Part shown: in pieces, positions 17,604-26,939 of the stretch | Numbering within the stretch: position 1 is the first letter of the stretch | How the letters are laid out: every line of letters starts with the position of its first letter | NCBI GenBank assembly: GCA_020638035.1 | Contig: JACKJI010000002.1 | Coordinates: forward strand, 124,001 to 188,000 | Source of the DNA: Hyphomicrobiaceae bacterium | GTDB taxonomy: Bacteria > Pseudomonadota > Alphaproteobacteria > Rhizobiales > Hyphomicrobiaceae | DNA: 64,000 nt | Direction: 5' to 3' | Notes under the pieces: generated by a model | Told to the model about the DNA's origin: nothing | Databases searched by the model: none | What the model saw: the letters and a program-made list of their open reading frames with translations, nothing else | Position numbers and translations under genes: made by a program

Positions 17604-18500
17604 CTACTCGGCGGCTCGGGCGGACTTATCGAAGAGCCCGGCCTTCTCCAAGGCGGCGTCGACGATGCGCCGGGTCTCTTCCGACACCGGCACCATCGGC
17701 AGGCGTGCCTCGGCCGTACACAGCCCGACACGCGAGACGGCATACTTCACCGGTCCCGGGTTGGTCTCCACGAACATCGCATCGAACAGCGGCATCAGCT
17801 TGTCCTGCAATGCCAGCGCGCTCTTGAAGTCGCCCGCCATGCACGCATTCTGGAAGTCGGCGCACAGGCGCGGGGCAACGTTGGAAGCGACTGAGATGCA
17901 GCCGTGCCCACCATGCGCCATGAAGCCCAGAGCCGTGGCGTCCTCACCAGAAAGCTGAATGAAGTCCGGCCCCATCGCGAGACGCTGCTGCGTGACGCGA
18001 GCGAGATTGGCTGTCGCATCCTTCACGCCAACAATGTTCTTCAGCTCATAGAGCCGCGCCATGGTGGCAACCGACATATCGACCACCGAACGCCCGGGAA
18101 TGTTGTAGATGACGATCGGCGTACTCACCGCATCGTTGATCGCCTTGAAGTGCTGATAGAGCCCTTCCTGCGTCGGCTTGTTGTAATAGGGCGTGACGAT
18201 GAGCAGGCCGTTAGCCCCCGCCTTCTCGGCATGCTGCGAGAGCTCGATTGCCTCCGCCGTCGAGTTCGACCCCGTACCGGCGATGACCGGCACGCGGCCC
18301 GCCGCCACCTCGATCGTAATCTCGATGACGCGCTTGTGCTCGTCGTAGTCGAGTGTCGGGCTTTCACCGGTTGTGCCGACCGGGACGAGGCCGTGCGTGC
18401 CTTCCCGGATCTGCCATTCGACGATGTCGGCCAGCGCCTTCTCGTCCACCGCACCATTGCGGAACGGCGTGATGAGCGCTGTGTTTGAGCCCTTGAACAT
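17604..18500 (-). CDS. dapA: 4-hydroxy-tetrahydrodipicolinate synthase
   Basis: DapA condenses pyruvate with aspartate semialdehyde in lysine and diaminopimelate synthesis. The protein is 298 residues from MFKGSNTALITPF; the open frame upstream to 18563 is not conserved. The GTTGESPTL motif, the tyrosine in VTPYYNKPTQEG and the Schiff-base lysine in IVGVKDATANL are present. It is probably cotranscribed with smpB and is divergent from the lytic transglycosylase gene. Confidence 0.97.
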   Translation of the reverse strand: MFKGSNTALITPFRNGAVDEKALADIVEWQIREGTHGLVPVGTTGESPTLDYDEHKRVIEITIEVAAGRVPVIAGTGSNSTAEAIELSQHAEKAGANGLLIVTPYYNKPTQEGLYQHFKAINDAVSTPIVIYNIPGRSVVDMSVATMARLYELKNIVGVKDATANLARVTQQRLAMGPDFIQLSGEDATALGFMAHGGHGCISVASNVAPRLCADFQNACMAGDFKSALALQDKLMPLFDAMFVETNPGPVKYAVSRVGLCTAEARLPMVPVSEETRRIVDAALEKAGLFDKSARAAE

Positions 18501-18795
18501 GATAAACGTCCCGATCCTCGGCGGTCGACACGACGCCCGAGAACCGATCCCGGGCACCGGCACGCCGCCCGTGCCTCATTCGACTGAGTCTGTGCCTTCT
18601 TGTCGCCCAACTCGCGCCGGACTGAAAGGCTGCTGGCGACCTTGGCTTGACCCTCGGTGGATGGTCAGTACCCTGCCGCGCACCACGATCCGGCGCAGCG
18701 TCGCGCGAATGCCGGCGACATTAGGCGCTCGCTCCTCGTGCCGCAAGACGGCTGCACACCTCCAGTCTCGGAACCCCACACTCTGGAAGGATCGC

Positions 18796-21105
18796 ATGCC
18801 AACCACCGCTGCCATGGCCCAGGCTCCGCTCGAGGCATCCCCCCGCTGGAAGAAAATCCGAGGCCGCAACCTGTGCTGGACAGCGGCGCGGGCCTGCATC
18901 CTGCTCATCGGCCTTGGGGCTGTTACGCCTGAAGCGGCGGCACAGGAAAAGGCCGGTCGCCAACTGATGGCGCAGGTGCCGGCTCCAAACCCCAGTCCGG
19001 CACGCGGCTCTCGGCTGGCAGCGCCCGCTGTCTCGCCGCCGCCTCCTGCGGCGATGCCCGACACACCGAGCAAACGGCTGGCACCGCGGCCGAGTGCCGA
19101 CAGCCCAGGAGAGGTGGAGTATCGCCGCTATGCCGACGGTGTCATTGCGCCGGTTATGAAGCACGATATTTCAGACGAGGATCTCGCGCGTGTGAAGACG
19201 GCGTTCGCGCGGCTCGGCAAGGGCGACGTCGAAGCCGCCGACGCCACGGCCGCCGGGCTTGCCGATCCCAACGCCCGAAAGCTCGTCGCCTGGTATCGGC
19301 TTGTGCGCGGCATCGGCAATGCGCGCGATTATCGCGATTTCCTCGACCAGAACCCCGCCTGGCCACAACGCGGGTTGCTGACCGAGCGCATGGAGACGGC
19401 GCTGTTCACCAAAGGTGGATCGCCGCAGGACATCCGCGCCCTCTTCCCCGACGGCAAACCGCAGACGGCAATCGGCGAGGCCGCACTCGCCTCGGCCTAC
19501 CTGGCGATGGGCGAAAAGGACAAGGCACAGGCCCTGACCGCCCACGTCTGGCGCGAGGGCGACATACCCACAGCGCTGGAGGACGACGTCCTTGCACGGT
19601 TGGGATCACTGCTGACCGCGGCCGACCACCGCTGGCGGCTCGACCGGCTGTTGCTGTCGGACCGGCGATGGAAAGCCGGGCGCCAGGCCCAAGCTGCCGT
19701 CATCCGCCGCGTCATCCCGCTGCTGCCCGAGGCAGAACGCAAAGCGGCGGAGGCGCGTCTTGCCGTCTATCTGCGCTCCGACTCAGCGAACAAGCTGATC
19801 GCCGCACTGCCGGCTGACGGCAACGCCGATTGGGGCCTTGCCTTCCAGAAGATCCAGCTCTTGCGCCGGCAGAACAAGTCGAGCGAGGCGGTCAAGATCC
19901 TGTTGTCGGCGCCAACCGATGCTAAGCTCATCGTCAGCCCTGACGACTGGTGGGACGAGCGGCGGGCAAACGCCTATGAGGCGCTCGAGCGCGACAATCC
20001 CAAGCTCGCCTACGAGCTGGTACGCGATGCCGGGCCGCTTACCGTCAACCCGCTCAAAGAGCAGCGCTTCATGGCGGGCTGGATCGCCATGCGCTACCTC
20101 AAGGACCATGACAAGGCGCTGTCGCACTTCCAGGCGATGCGCGATGTGGCCGATGGTCCGCTTAGCCGATCGAAGGGCGACTACTGGATCGGCCGCACGC
20201 TGGAGGCCCTCGGGCGGAAGAACGAGGCACGCGGCTATTATGACCGCGCGACGCGCGAGCGCGATACGTTCCACGGCCTACTGGCACTACAGAGATTGAA
20301 GCCCGGCAATCAGTCGCTCGAGATCGGCCCACCGGTCCGCGCTAGCGAGGCCGAGGAGAAGACGTTGCGATCGCTCGATTCGTTGCGCGCGGCCGTCATC
20401 GCCGATCGCGCCGGGCTCGGCGCCAGCATCACGCGGCCCTTCCTCGCCAATGCTCGCACAGTGTTGTCGAGCGAAGCCTGGTCAGGGCTCGTCGCTCACC
20501 TCGCCGATGCGTTGGGAGATACACAGATATCTCTCAGGATCGCCAAGTCGGCGCTCGCGGACGGCCACAACCTGATCATCTATTCCTATCCGACCAAGGC
20601 GTTTCCGGCCTACGCGCCGCTGCGCGATCCACCCGAGCCCGCCTTCCTGCTCGGTATCGCGCGCCAGGAGACGGAATTCAACACGCAGATCGTCTCGGGC
20701 GCCGGCGCGCGCGGGCTCCTCCAGGTGATGCCCATCACCGCCCGGCACGTGTGCCGCGATCACAAGATCAAATGCGACATCCCTCGGCTGCTGTCCGATA
20801 AGGTCTACAACACCATGATCGGCTCGGCCTATATCGGTGACCGCATGGCGGAATTCGAGGGCAACTATCCCTTGACGCTTGCCGGCTACAACGCCGGCCC
20901 CGGCCGCGCCCGCCAATGGATCCGCGCGTTCGGCGATCCGCGCACCAACAGCCTCGACGCGGTGGACTGGATCGAGCGCATTCCCTTCGAGGAAACGCGC
21001 GAATACGTGGGCAAGGTGCTGTCCAACATCCAGATCTACCGGGCGCGGATCGGTGATCAACCGGCGCTGCGGCTCGACCAGGACCTGTGGCGGGTGAAAC
21101 GATAG
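18796..21105 (+). CDS. Soluble lytic murein transglycosylase (Slt70-like)
   Basis: This 769-residue exported enzyme cleaves peptidoglycan to 1,6-anhydro ends. A signal anchor lies at about residues 27-50, followed by a Pro/Ala-rich linker, a long alpha-superhelical U/L-type region (about 120-600) and a C-terminal SLT catalytic domain. Catalytic Glu is in ARQETEFN, followed by GAGARGLLQVMPITA and LAGYNAGPGRARQW. The ATG at 18796 has AAGGA 7 bases upstream and gives a proper signal peptide; the frame is open much further upstream, over dapA. It is divergent from dapA. Confidence 0.93.
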   Translation: MPTTAAMAQAPLEASPRWKKIRGRNLCWTAARACILLIGLGAVTPEAAAQEKAGRQLMAQVPAPNPSPARGSRLAAPAVSPPPPAAMPDTPSKRLAPRPSADSPGEVEYRRYADGVIAPVMKHDISDEDLARVKTAFARLGKGDVEAADATAAGLADPNARKLVAWYRLVRGIGNARDYRDFLDQNPAWPQRGLLTERMETALFTKGGSPQDIRALFPDGKPQTAIGEAALASAYLAMGEKDKAQALTAHVWREGDIPTALEDDVLARLGSLLTAADHRWRLDRLLLSDRRWKAGRQAQAAVIRRVIPLLPEAERKAAEARLAVYLRSDSANKLIAALPADGNADWGLAFQKIQLLRRQNKSSEAVKILLSAPTDAKLIVSPDDWWDERRANAYEALERDNPKLAYELVRDAGPLTVNPLKEQRFMAGWIAMRYLKDHDKALSHFQAMRDVADGPLSRSKGDYWIGRTLEALGRKNEARGYYDRATRERDTFHGLLALQRLKPGNQSLEIGPPVRASEAEEKTLRSLDSLRAAVIADRAGLGASITRPFLANARTVLSSEAWSGLVAHLADALGDTQISLRIAKSALADGHNLIIYSYPTKAFPAYAPLRDPPEPAFLLGIARQETEFNTQIVSGAGARGLLQVMPITARHVCRDHKIKCDIPRLLSDKVYNTMIGSAYIGDRMAEFEGNYPLTLAGYNAGPGRARQWIRAFGDPRTNSLDAVDWIERIPFEETREYVGKVLSNIQIYRARIGDQPALRLDQDLWRVKR

Positions 21106-21234
21106 CCTGCGACGGTGCAACCCGTTCGTGGCAATGCTTCGCCAATGCTTCACACGCCGCTCAGGCTGCTCTAGCTTCGCCGCCAACCCACACAGCGGCC
21201 TCTGTCAGGCTGCGCAAGACGACGAGAGAAGAGC

Positions 21235-22128
21235 ATGCAGATGGACGCGGGCGTGCAGGCATTCGAAGAAATCTACTTCACGACGCGCGACGGGCTGAGG
21301 CTTTATGGACGCCGCTACCGGGCGCACCGGAGGAGCGATCGCAGGCCGGTGCTGTGCCTCGCTGGACTGACGCGTAACAGCCGCGATTTCCATGTCCTGG
21401 CGACGACGCTATCGCAGCATTCGAAGTCCCCGCGTGACGTGTTCACCCTCGACACGCGCGGACGGGGCTTTTCTGAGTACGACAAGGACTGGCGCAATTA
21501 CGCCGTGCCGGTGGAGATGCTCGATGCGATCGACTACCTGACGCGCTGCGATTTGTCTGAGGTCGCGGTGATCGGCACGTCGCGCGGCGGACTCATCGCC
21601 ATGGTGATGGCGGCCGTGCAGCCGTCGGCGATCGGCGCGGTCGTGCTCAACGACATCGGACCGGTAGTGGAAACGGAAGGGCTGCTGCGGATCGCCGGCT
21701 ATGTCGGCAAGACACCCGTGCCCCGGTCGTGGGAAGATGCGGCGCGCATCGCGCGTGAGATCAACCAGCGCCAGTTTCCCAACATCCCGCCCGAGCGCTG
21801 GATGGAAATCGCACGGCAACTCTACAACGAAAAGGGCGGACGTCCTGCCCCGGGCTATGACGCCAAGGTCGCCCGATCGCTGTCGGTGTTCGAGGGACCA
21901 ATGCCAACGCTTTGGCCGCAGTTCGACGCGTTGAAGCGCGTTCCGGCCTTGGTGATCCGCGGCGCCAACTCCGACCTGCTGTCGGCCGCCACGACAGAAG
22001 CCATGGCGGCGCGGCACCCGGCATTGACGAACCACGTTGTGCCGGACGAGGGGCACGCTCCGCTCCTGCACGACAAGCCGACACTGGATGCGATCGCAAC
22101 GTTTCTTGAGCGCGCGGACGAGGCGTAG
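21235..22128 (+). CDS. Alpha/beta hydrolase
   Basis: This 297-residue cytoplasmic hydrolase has the alpha/beta fold. The nucleophile elbow is GTSRGG (Ser near residue 117), the acid is probably Asp in RGANSDLLS, and the histidine is in DEGHAPLL near the C-terminus. The oxyanion-hole region is LCLAGLTRNSRDF. It is related to epoxide-hydrolase/haloperoxidase-like esterases; the substrate cannot be told. It follows the transglycosylase gene by 129 bases on the same strand. Confidence 0.88.
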   Translation: MQMDAGVQAFEEIYFTTRDGLRLYGRRYRAHRRSDRRPVLCLAGLTRNSRDFHVLATTLSQHSKSPRDVFTLDTRGRGFSEYDKDWRNYAVPVEMLDAIDYLTRCDLSEVAVIGTSRGGLIAMVMAAVQPSAIGAVVLNDIGPVVETEGLLRIAGYVGKTPVPRSWEDAARIAREINQRQFPNIPPERWMEIARQLYNEKGGRPAPGYDAKVARSLSVFEGPMPTLWPQFDALKRVPALVIRGANSDLLSAATTEAMAARHPALTNHVVPDEGHAPLLHDKPTLDAIATFLERADEA

Positions 22129-22219
22129 TTCCGGCCGAGTTCCCGCCGACGCTTGCGTGCCGCGCGAACTGGGCTGCGCCAGGTGGCGTCGTAGTGTCGT
22201 GCGGCGCTGCGGCTGTGGG

Positions 22220-24304
22220 TCAGCCTGCTTCGCCGCGGTCGCGACGCCTGGAGAACTCGGTCTGTCCTCCGGCGGACAAGATGCGCGCCTGCTCCACCCA
22301 ATTCTCGCGCTCGATGCGACCGCGGAAGTCGAGCACCTCGCTGACGTGCGCGATATCGGCTGCGGTCCAGTTGGCGATCTGGTCGTAGGACGAGATGCCG
22401 AGCGAATTGAGCTTCTTCTCGATCAGTACGCCGATACCTCGGATGCGCTTTAGATCTTCGCTCACGCTGCTCGTGGGGAAACGAACCGAACGTAGCGCCT
22501 CGGAGCGAACCGAGCGCAGGCTCGAGACGTCTGTTCGAGAGGCCGTCGTCGATCCGGCCGGTGCCGCTGTTTGCATTTGTGAGGGGGCAGACGGCGCATC
22601 AGCCGACGGTGCCGTCGCCGGCGTGGCCTCCGATGATGGCGCCGCAGCGGGGACGGGCGGAGGCGCGCGCTCTGGCCCGCGGGCCGGGTCTGCGCTGCGT
22701 TCCATGTTCTGGCGCATCGCGTCAACGAGCCGCGAGGGCCGCGCACGCGACTCTGCCGGAACGGCGGCGGAAGCCGCGGCGGCGGCGACGGCAGCGGCTC
22801 CTCCGGGGATCTGCATCAATCCGGAGTCGTACTGGCGTGCGAACAACGTCGTGGCACCGCGGGCGAGCACCTGCGCCTGTTCGATCCAATTCTGGTGGCT
22901 GACGCGCCCGGGCATATCGAGGAGTTCGTTGAAGTAGTCGACCTCGGTCGCCGTCCAGCGTGCGATCTGCTCATAGCGTGTGATGTCGTGCTCGTTGAGA
23001 ACGCGCTCAGCGGCCTGATCGATACCACGGATGCGCTGTAGCGACTGCGCGGCGGCCATGGCCACAGGTGGTTGCGGTGCAGGAGCCGGTGGTGCTGCGG
23101 GCGGCGGCGGCGGCGATTTGGCCGGAGGTGGCTCGGCGGCAGCCGGGACAGGCCCGCTTCCGATCTCGCTGATGACGGGCCGCGGAGCACGCACCGGCAT
23201 CAGCGGCCGTTGTCCCGTCGCAGCGGCGCGGCCCCGGGTGGCGGCGGCGGCGGCCGCAGCCACCGCGACGGCGGCGGCGGACGCTGATGCTTGCGGCGAG
23301 CGCGGAGCCGAAGCGGGCGTAGGTTCAGCGGGAAGCAGGGGTTCAGCGGCAGCACCTGGCACTGGTCCTCGTGCTGGTCGCGCCGTTTCGGTGGGGAACG
23401 CCGAGGCCAATTCGCCACGCAGGCGTCGGCGGGCATAGAGCGTGTGTGCGCCCTTGGCGAGCACGGCTGCCTGCTCGATCCAGTTCTGGCGCTGAACGCG
23501 GCCCTGGCTCCCGAGCGCGGCATTGACAGAGGCGACATCGCCGGCTGTCCACCGGGAGATGTCGGCATAACGCCAGACGCCCAGACTGTGCAGCGCGCGC
23601 TCGGCCGCATCGTCCACTCCAGCGATGAGTTTCAGATCCTGGCTGTCGGCAGGCACCAGCGGCGGCGTACGCACATCGGCGGCGACGCCGGCCATGCCGC
23701 CGGACGCGGCTACGGGATGGGATACTGATGCTGCCGTTACGACGGGCGGTGCGGTCCGTCGGGTGGTCTCGGCCGCCGCACGGCTCCTGGCGGCAATGCC
23801 GATGGCCGCAGCGGCTGCGGCGGCGGCTGCCGCCATCGCATCGTCAGTCGTCTTTGCTGCGGCGAGATCGGGCTTTGGCATGTCCTCAATCGGCGCACGG
23901 GTAACCGGTGGTCGAGGTGCGGCCTCAAAATGGGGCGCCGCCTCGGTGACGGCTGGTGCTGGCGTCGATGCGGTCGGCGGCGGCATCTCGGATTCGCCTG
24001 CGACCTCGTCCTCTTCGAGACGCCCCACACCCGATAGCGCGCGCTCAAAGCGGTGTCTGTCCACGGTGGTCTGCGGAGTATCGACGTACTCGATGCGCGG
24101 CTGCACGGGGATCGGATCGGAGCGCGGAACATTCAGCGCCCCCGCGCCCGAAATCGCGGCACCGGCCGCTACGGGCTCGGCGGCAGGCATCGTGCGCGTT
24201 TCGATCGGGGCGTAAAAGGTGCGTCGCCACCAGCAGCCGAGGAAGGCGCCGAGGAAGTAGGCGGCGGCCATCAGCAAGAACGCCTGGAACAGGAGAAAGG
24301 TCAT
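22220..24304 (-). CDS. Membrane-anchored protein with three helix-hairpin-helix modules
   Basis: The 694-residue protein starts at 24304 (MTFLLFQAFLLMAAAYFLGA), with AAGGAG upstream. One N-terminal membrane helix (about 2-22) is followed by long Ala/Pro-rich linkers. Three homologous ~72-residue modules lie at about 222, 420 and 615. Each has the pattern LKxIxGI..., then xIAxWTAxDV, then GRIxxxNWIEQAxxLAxG and a basic end. The same module occurs at the C-terminus of many alphaproteobacterial L21 proteins. It is the last gene of an operon with the microprotein and the BON-OmpA protein. HhH modules usually bind nucleic acid or act as interaction domains; the role here is unknown. Confidence 0.8.
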   Translation of the reverse strand: MTFLLFQAFLLMAAAYFLGAFLGCWWRRTFYAPIETRTMPAAEPVAAGAAISGAGALNVPRSDPIPVQPRIEYVDTPQTTVDRHRFERALSGVGRLEEDEVAGESEMPPPTASTPAPAVTEAAPHFEAAPRPPVTRAPIEDMPKPDLAAAKTTDDAMAAAAAAAAAAIGIAARSRAAAETTRRTAPPVVTAASVSHPVAASGGMAGVAADVRTPPLVPADSQDLKLIAGVDDAAERALHSLGVWRYADISRWTAGDVASVNAALGSQGRVQRQNWIEQAAVLAKGAHTLYARRRLRGELASAFPTETARPARGPVPGAAAEPLLPAEPTPASAPRSPQASASAAAVAVAAAAAAATRGRAAATGQRPLMPVRAPRPVISEIGSGPVPAAAEPPPAKSPPPPPAAPPAPAPQPPVAMAAAQSLQRIRGIDQAAERVLNEHDITRYEQIARWTATEVDYFNELLDMPGRVSHQNWIEQAQVLARGATTLFARQYDSGLMQIPGGAAAVAAAAASAAVPAESRARPSRLVDAMRQNMERSADPARGPERAPPPVPAAAPSSEATPATAPSADAPSAPSQMQTAAPAGSTTASRTDVSSLRSVRSEALRSVRFPTSSVSEDLKRIRGIGVLIEKKLNSLGISSYDQIANWTAADIAHVSEVLDFRGRIERENWVEQARILSAGGQTEFSRRRDRGEAG

Positions 24305-24353
24305 TTCAAAGTACTCCTTGCCGACGATGCGGCCTAACGCGGAGCGGCTGCTC

Positions 24354-24464
24354 TCAATCCTCGGTGCGGCGGCTGCAGGTGAGCCAACCCATGGCGATAC
24401 CAATGAGGAAGGCCACCACGAGGTACCAGAACAGCTTCAGGAACAGATAATCCATTGCACTCAT
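24354..24464 (-). CDS. 36-residue single-span membrane microprotein
   Basis: A short reading frame too small for most gene finders fits the gap between the two large genes. It reads MSAMDYLFLKLFWYLVVAFL, then IGIAMGWLTCSRRTED and a stop: one strong membrane helix and a short cytoplasmic-type basic/acidic tail with one Cys. ATG choices are 24470, 24464 and 24455; GGGA before 24464 makes it the best. It lies 42 bases after the BON-OmpA stop and 49 bases before the HhH gene. Its hydrophobic and codon pattern and its operon position make it likely to be real. Confidence 0.7.
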   Translation of the reverse strand: MSAMDYLFLKLFWYLVVAFLIGIAMGWLTCSRRTED

Positions 24465-24506
24465 TCCCATCGCCGGCACGTGCCGGCCGTTGGCTCGCGG
24501 CCGTGA

Positions 24507-26939
24507 CTACTCGGGTGCGACCGTGAACTCGATGCGCCGGTTCTTGGCGCGGTTTTCAGACGTATCGTTAGGCGCGATCGGACGGGTCTCGCCATAGCCG
24601 ACAGCAGTCAGGCGTTCGTCGCCGACACCTGCGCGGACGAGATAGTCGAAGACCGCGCGCGCGCGCCTTTCGGATAGATTCTTGTTGCGCTCGGGCGTGC
24701 CTTCGGCGTCGGTATGTCCCTCGATCTCAATCCGCGCCTTGGGGCAAGCGCGAGCAACCTCGGCCAGCTTGTCGAGCGTGGGACGTGAATCTCGGTCAAG
24801 GTTGGCGCTCGCCCAGTCGAAGCGAATAACACCCGTCGTGGCGACCTGACGCATCATGCGTTGGCAGGTGTCTGCCTCCTCGCGGCGTTTGATCTTCTCA
24901 GGCGTCAACCGGGCTGCCTCTTCGGCCTTGCGGCGTGCCTCATCTTCGGCCGCCTTACGACGTTCCTCTTCCTCAGCCGCCTTGCGGCGTGCCTCGTCCT
25001 CAGCAGCCTTGCGGCGTGCCCCATCCTCGGCCGCCTTACGGCGTTCCTCTTCCTCAGCCGCCTTGCGACGGGCCTCATCCCCGGCAGCCTTGAGGCGCGC
25101 TTCATCCTCGGCAGCCTTACGATGTGCCTCATCCTCAGCGGCTTTTCGCTTCGCTTCCTGCTCGGCCCAGATCATCGCGTCCGAGCGCACGGCAATGTCA
25201 TCGCGACCGGCATAGCCCTTGGGCATGCCGCGTGCGAGCTGATCACGAACGCCCGTCTGCACGGCAGTGTCCTTGGCGACGCCGCGTACCAGGAGATCCT
25301 GCTTGGCGAGCACAACCTCGCCGCTGCGCAGCATTGCAATAAGCTTGAGCCCAAGCTCTGCCGCGACCGGCCACTTGCTGGAGTCGACGTTACGGATCGT
25401 CATGCGATCCTGGATCTGGGCGTTGGGGAAGTATCGGGTGGCGGCCTGGACCAGCGCAGCGCGGGTGCGTGCATCGAGCACGTCACCTTCGATCACCACA
25501 GACTGACCGCCATCATGGGCGGCACGCCACGTGATGTCGGGCTCCGGCGGAGCATCGTATGCGACCTCCGCCGAGGTCTCGCACGCACGGTTGGCGGCCG
25601 TGCGCAGCTCTCCAGCGATCTTTCCGGCAAGCTCTTCGTTGCGGGTGCGTCCCGACAGTGCGAGCCTCGCGTCGGTCATGGTGAGTGCACCGCTGTCGAG
25701 CTCCGCGAGCTTGCCAAGACCTGCCTCGGCACACGCCAACCATGTCGGCGGTTCGCCGGATGCGAGTTGCAGTTCGTCGCGGATTTCGGCGCCGGTGAAG
25801 CGGCCGCGCGCGGCGGCAAGGAGCTTGCCCCGGGCCTCTTCGGTCGGTACGTGGCCGCTCACGCGCAGCGCCCCGTCCAAATGGTCGATCTTGATCACGT
25901 AGGGCGAGACCGGAGCCGGAAGTGGCTTGGGAAAGGTGACTGCCTCCGAAACCTGGAAGCCCTGGGACGCAGCGCGGAGGCCGCTGACAACGGCGACCGC
26001 GGTTGCCTGATCCGCGGCTTGGCCGGCAATGTTTACCTTCGTATCCGAAAGACCCACCTCACCTTGTTCGAGTCGCGCCAACTGCTCCAGCGCGGCTCGG
26101 GCGACGCCCGCAAGCCCTTCCGGCGCACCAGTCCCCGTTTCCATGCGATCAACGATCGCATGACGCGGGAAGGTCTTCTTGGCGTGGGCAAAGATCTGCT
26201 CGCGCAGGGTCTCATCGGGAACGTGGCCGCCGAGCTGGATCTGATTGCCCTGGCGGCGCGCTGTCCAGGTATAGGGCGATACAGCCGGCGGCGAAATCTT
26301 CTCAGCAATCAGCGTCACTCCGGTGGGAAGCTTGTTCTTCAGCGCGCCCTTGACGCTCTTGTAAGATGACAGATCCTCCGCCTCACCCTCGATGCGCACG
26401 CCCGTGCCCATAAGGCTCACGGTGCCCGAACGCAGCGATGCGAGCTGCTTCATGCTGAAACCGATGCCGCCGAGCCAGATGTTCTGATCGGGCGTGCCAC
26501 GCGCCAACTCCATCCGGTCATCGATAACGCGGTTGGGGAAGGCTGCCGTTGCCAGACCCAGGATGGTGGTGCGCACGTCCTCGGAAGGCACATAGCCGTT
26601 GATCTTGAGGCGATCACCGCGGATGCCGGCGGACCACTGATAGGGATCAATCTTGGGCAATAGGCGCGTGCGCTGATCCGAGATGCGCACACCCCAAACG
26701 TTGCGCACGATACCGAGTGCACGCTGTGGCCCATCATCGGAACTGGCGTGGCCGGTAACGAGGCCATCGCGCCCGTCGAAAGCCGTCACGGCCCAGGGCA
26801 ACCCCGCGCTGCGGAGCGCTGATTCTGCGCGTTGCCGCAGATCAACCTCGATCCGGTCGTGCTCCCACTGCACGGTCAGGAAGGTAAGGATCGCGATCGG
26901 GATGAGCCCCCACAGCCAGCGCCACGGATTGCACCTCAT
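24507..26939 (-). CDS. BON-repeat / coiled-coil / OmpA-domain envelope protein
   Basis: This 810-residue protein has an N-terminal membrane helix (about 8-24), a first BON-like segment (about 30-95) and four repeats starting near 99, 222, 346 and 468. Each repeat has W/V-x-[AI]-x(4-5)-G...L.I.G.VP..., then FP...I.DRM. Next come a Lys/Arg/Glu/Ala-rich TolA-like coiled coil (about 593-690) and a C-terminal OmpA-like domain (about 705-810). The OmpA peptidoglycan-binding motif is EIEGHTDAEGTPERNKNLSE...RA, with NRRIEF near the end. The layout suggests an inner-membrane anchor reaching across the periplasm to peptidoglycan. TM-BON-OmpA architecture recalls mycobacterial ArfA, whose operon also encodes small membrane proteins. 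It is the first gene of the operon. Confidence 0.85.
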   Translation of the reverse strand: MRCNPWRWLWGLIPIAILTFLTVQWEHDRIEVDLRQRAESALRSAGLPWAVTAFDGRDGLVTGHASSDDGPQRALGIVRNVWGVRISDQRTRLLPKIDPYQWSAGIRGDRLKINGYVPSEDVRTTILGLATAAFPNRVIDDRMELARGTPDQNIWLGGIGFSMKQLASLRSGTVSLMGTGVRIEGEAEDLSSYKSVKGALKNKLPTGVTLIAEKISPPAVSPYTWTARRQGNQIQLGGHVPDETLREQIFAHAKKTFPRHAIVDRMETGTGAPEGLAGVARAALEQLARLEQGEVGLSDTKVNIAGQAADQATAVAVVSGLRAASQGFQVSEAVTFPKPLPAPVSPYVIKIDHLDGALRVSGHVPTEEARGKLLAAARGRFTGAEIRDELQLASGEPPTWLACAEAGLGKLAELDSGALTMTDARLALSGRTRNEELAGKIAGELRTAANRACETSAEVAYDAPPEPDITWRAAHDGGQSVVIEGDVLDARTRAALVQAATRYFPNAQIQDRMTIRNVDSSKWPVAAELGLKLIAMLRSGEVVLAKQDLLVRGVAKDTAVQTGVRDQLARGMPKGYAGRDDIAVRSDAMIWAEQEAKRKAAEDEAHRKAAEDEARLKAAGDEARRKAAEEEERRKAAEDGARRKAAEDEARRKAAEEEERRKAAEDEARRKAEEAARLTPEKIKRREEADTCQRMMRQVATTGVIRFDWASANLDRDSRPTLDKLAEVARACPKARIEIEGHTDAEGTPERNKNLSERRARAVFDYLVRAGVGDERLTAVGYGETRPIAPNDTSENRAKNRRIEFTVAPE

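Noticed and set aside
24905..25165. Tandem short DNA repeats suggesting a CRISPR or satellite
   Set aside because: They encode the Lys/Arg/Glu/Ala coiled coil of the BON-OmpA protein in frame and have no spacers.
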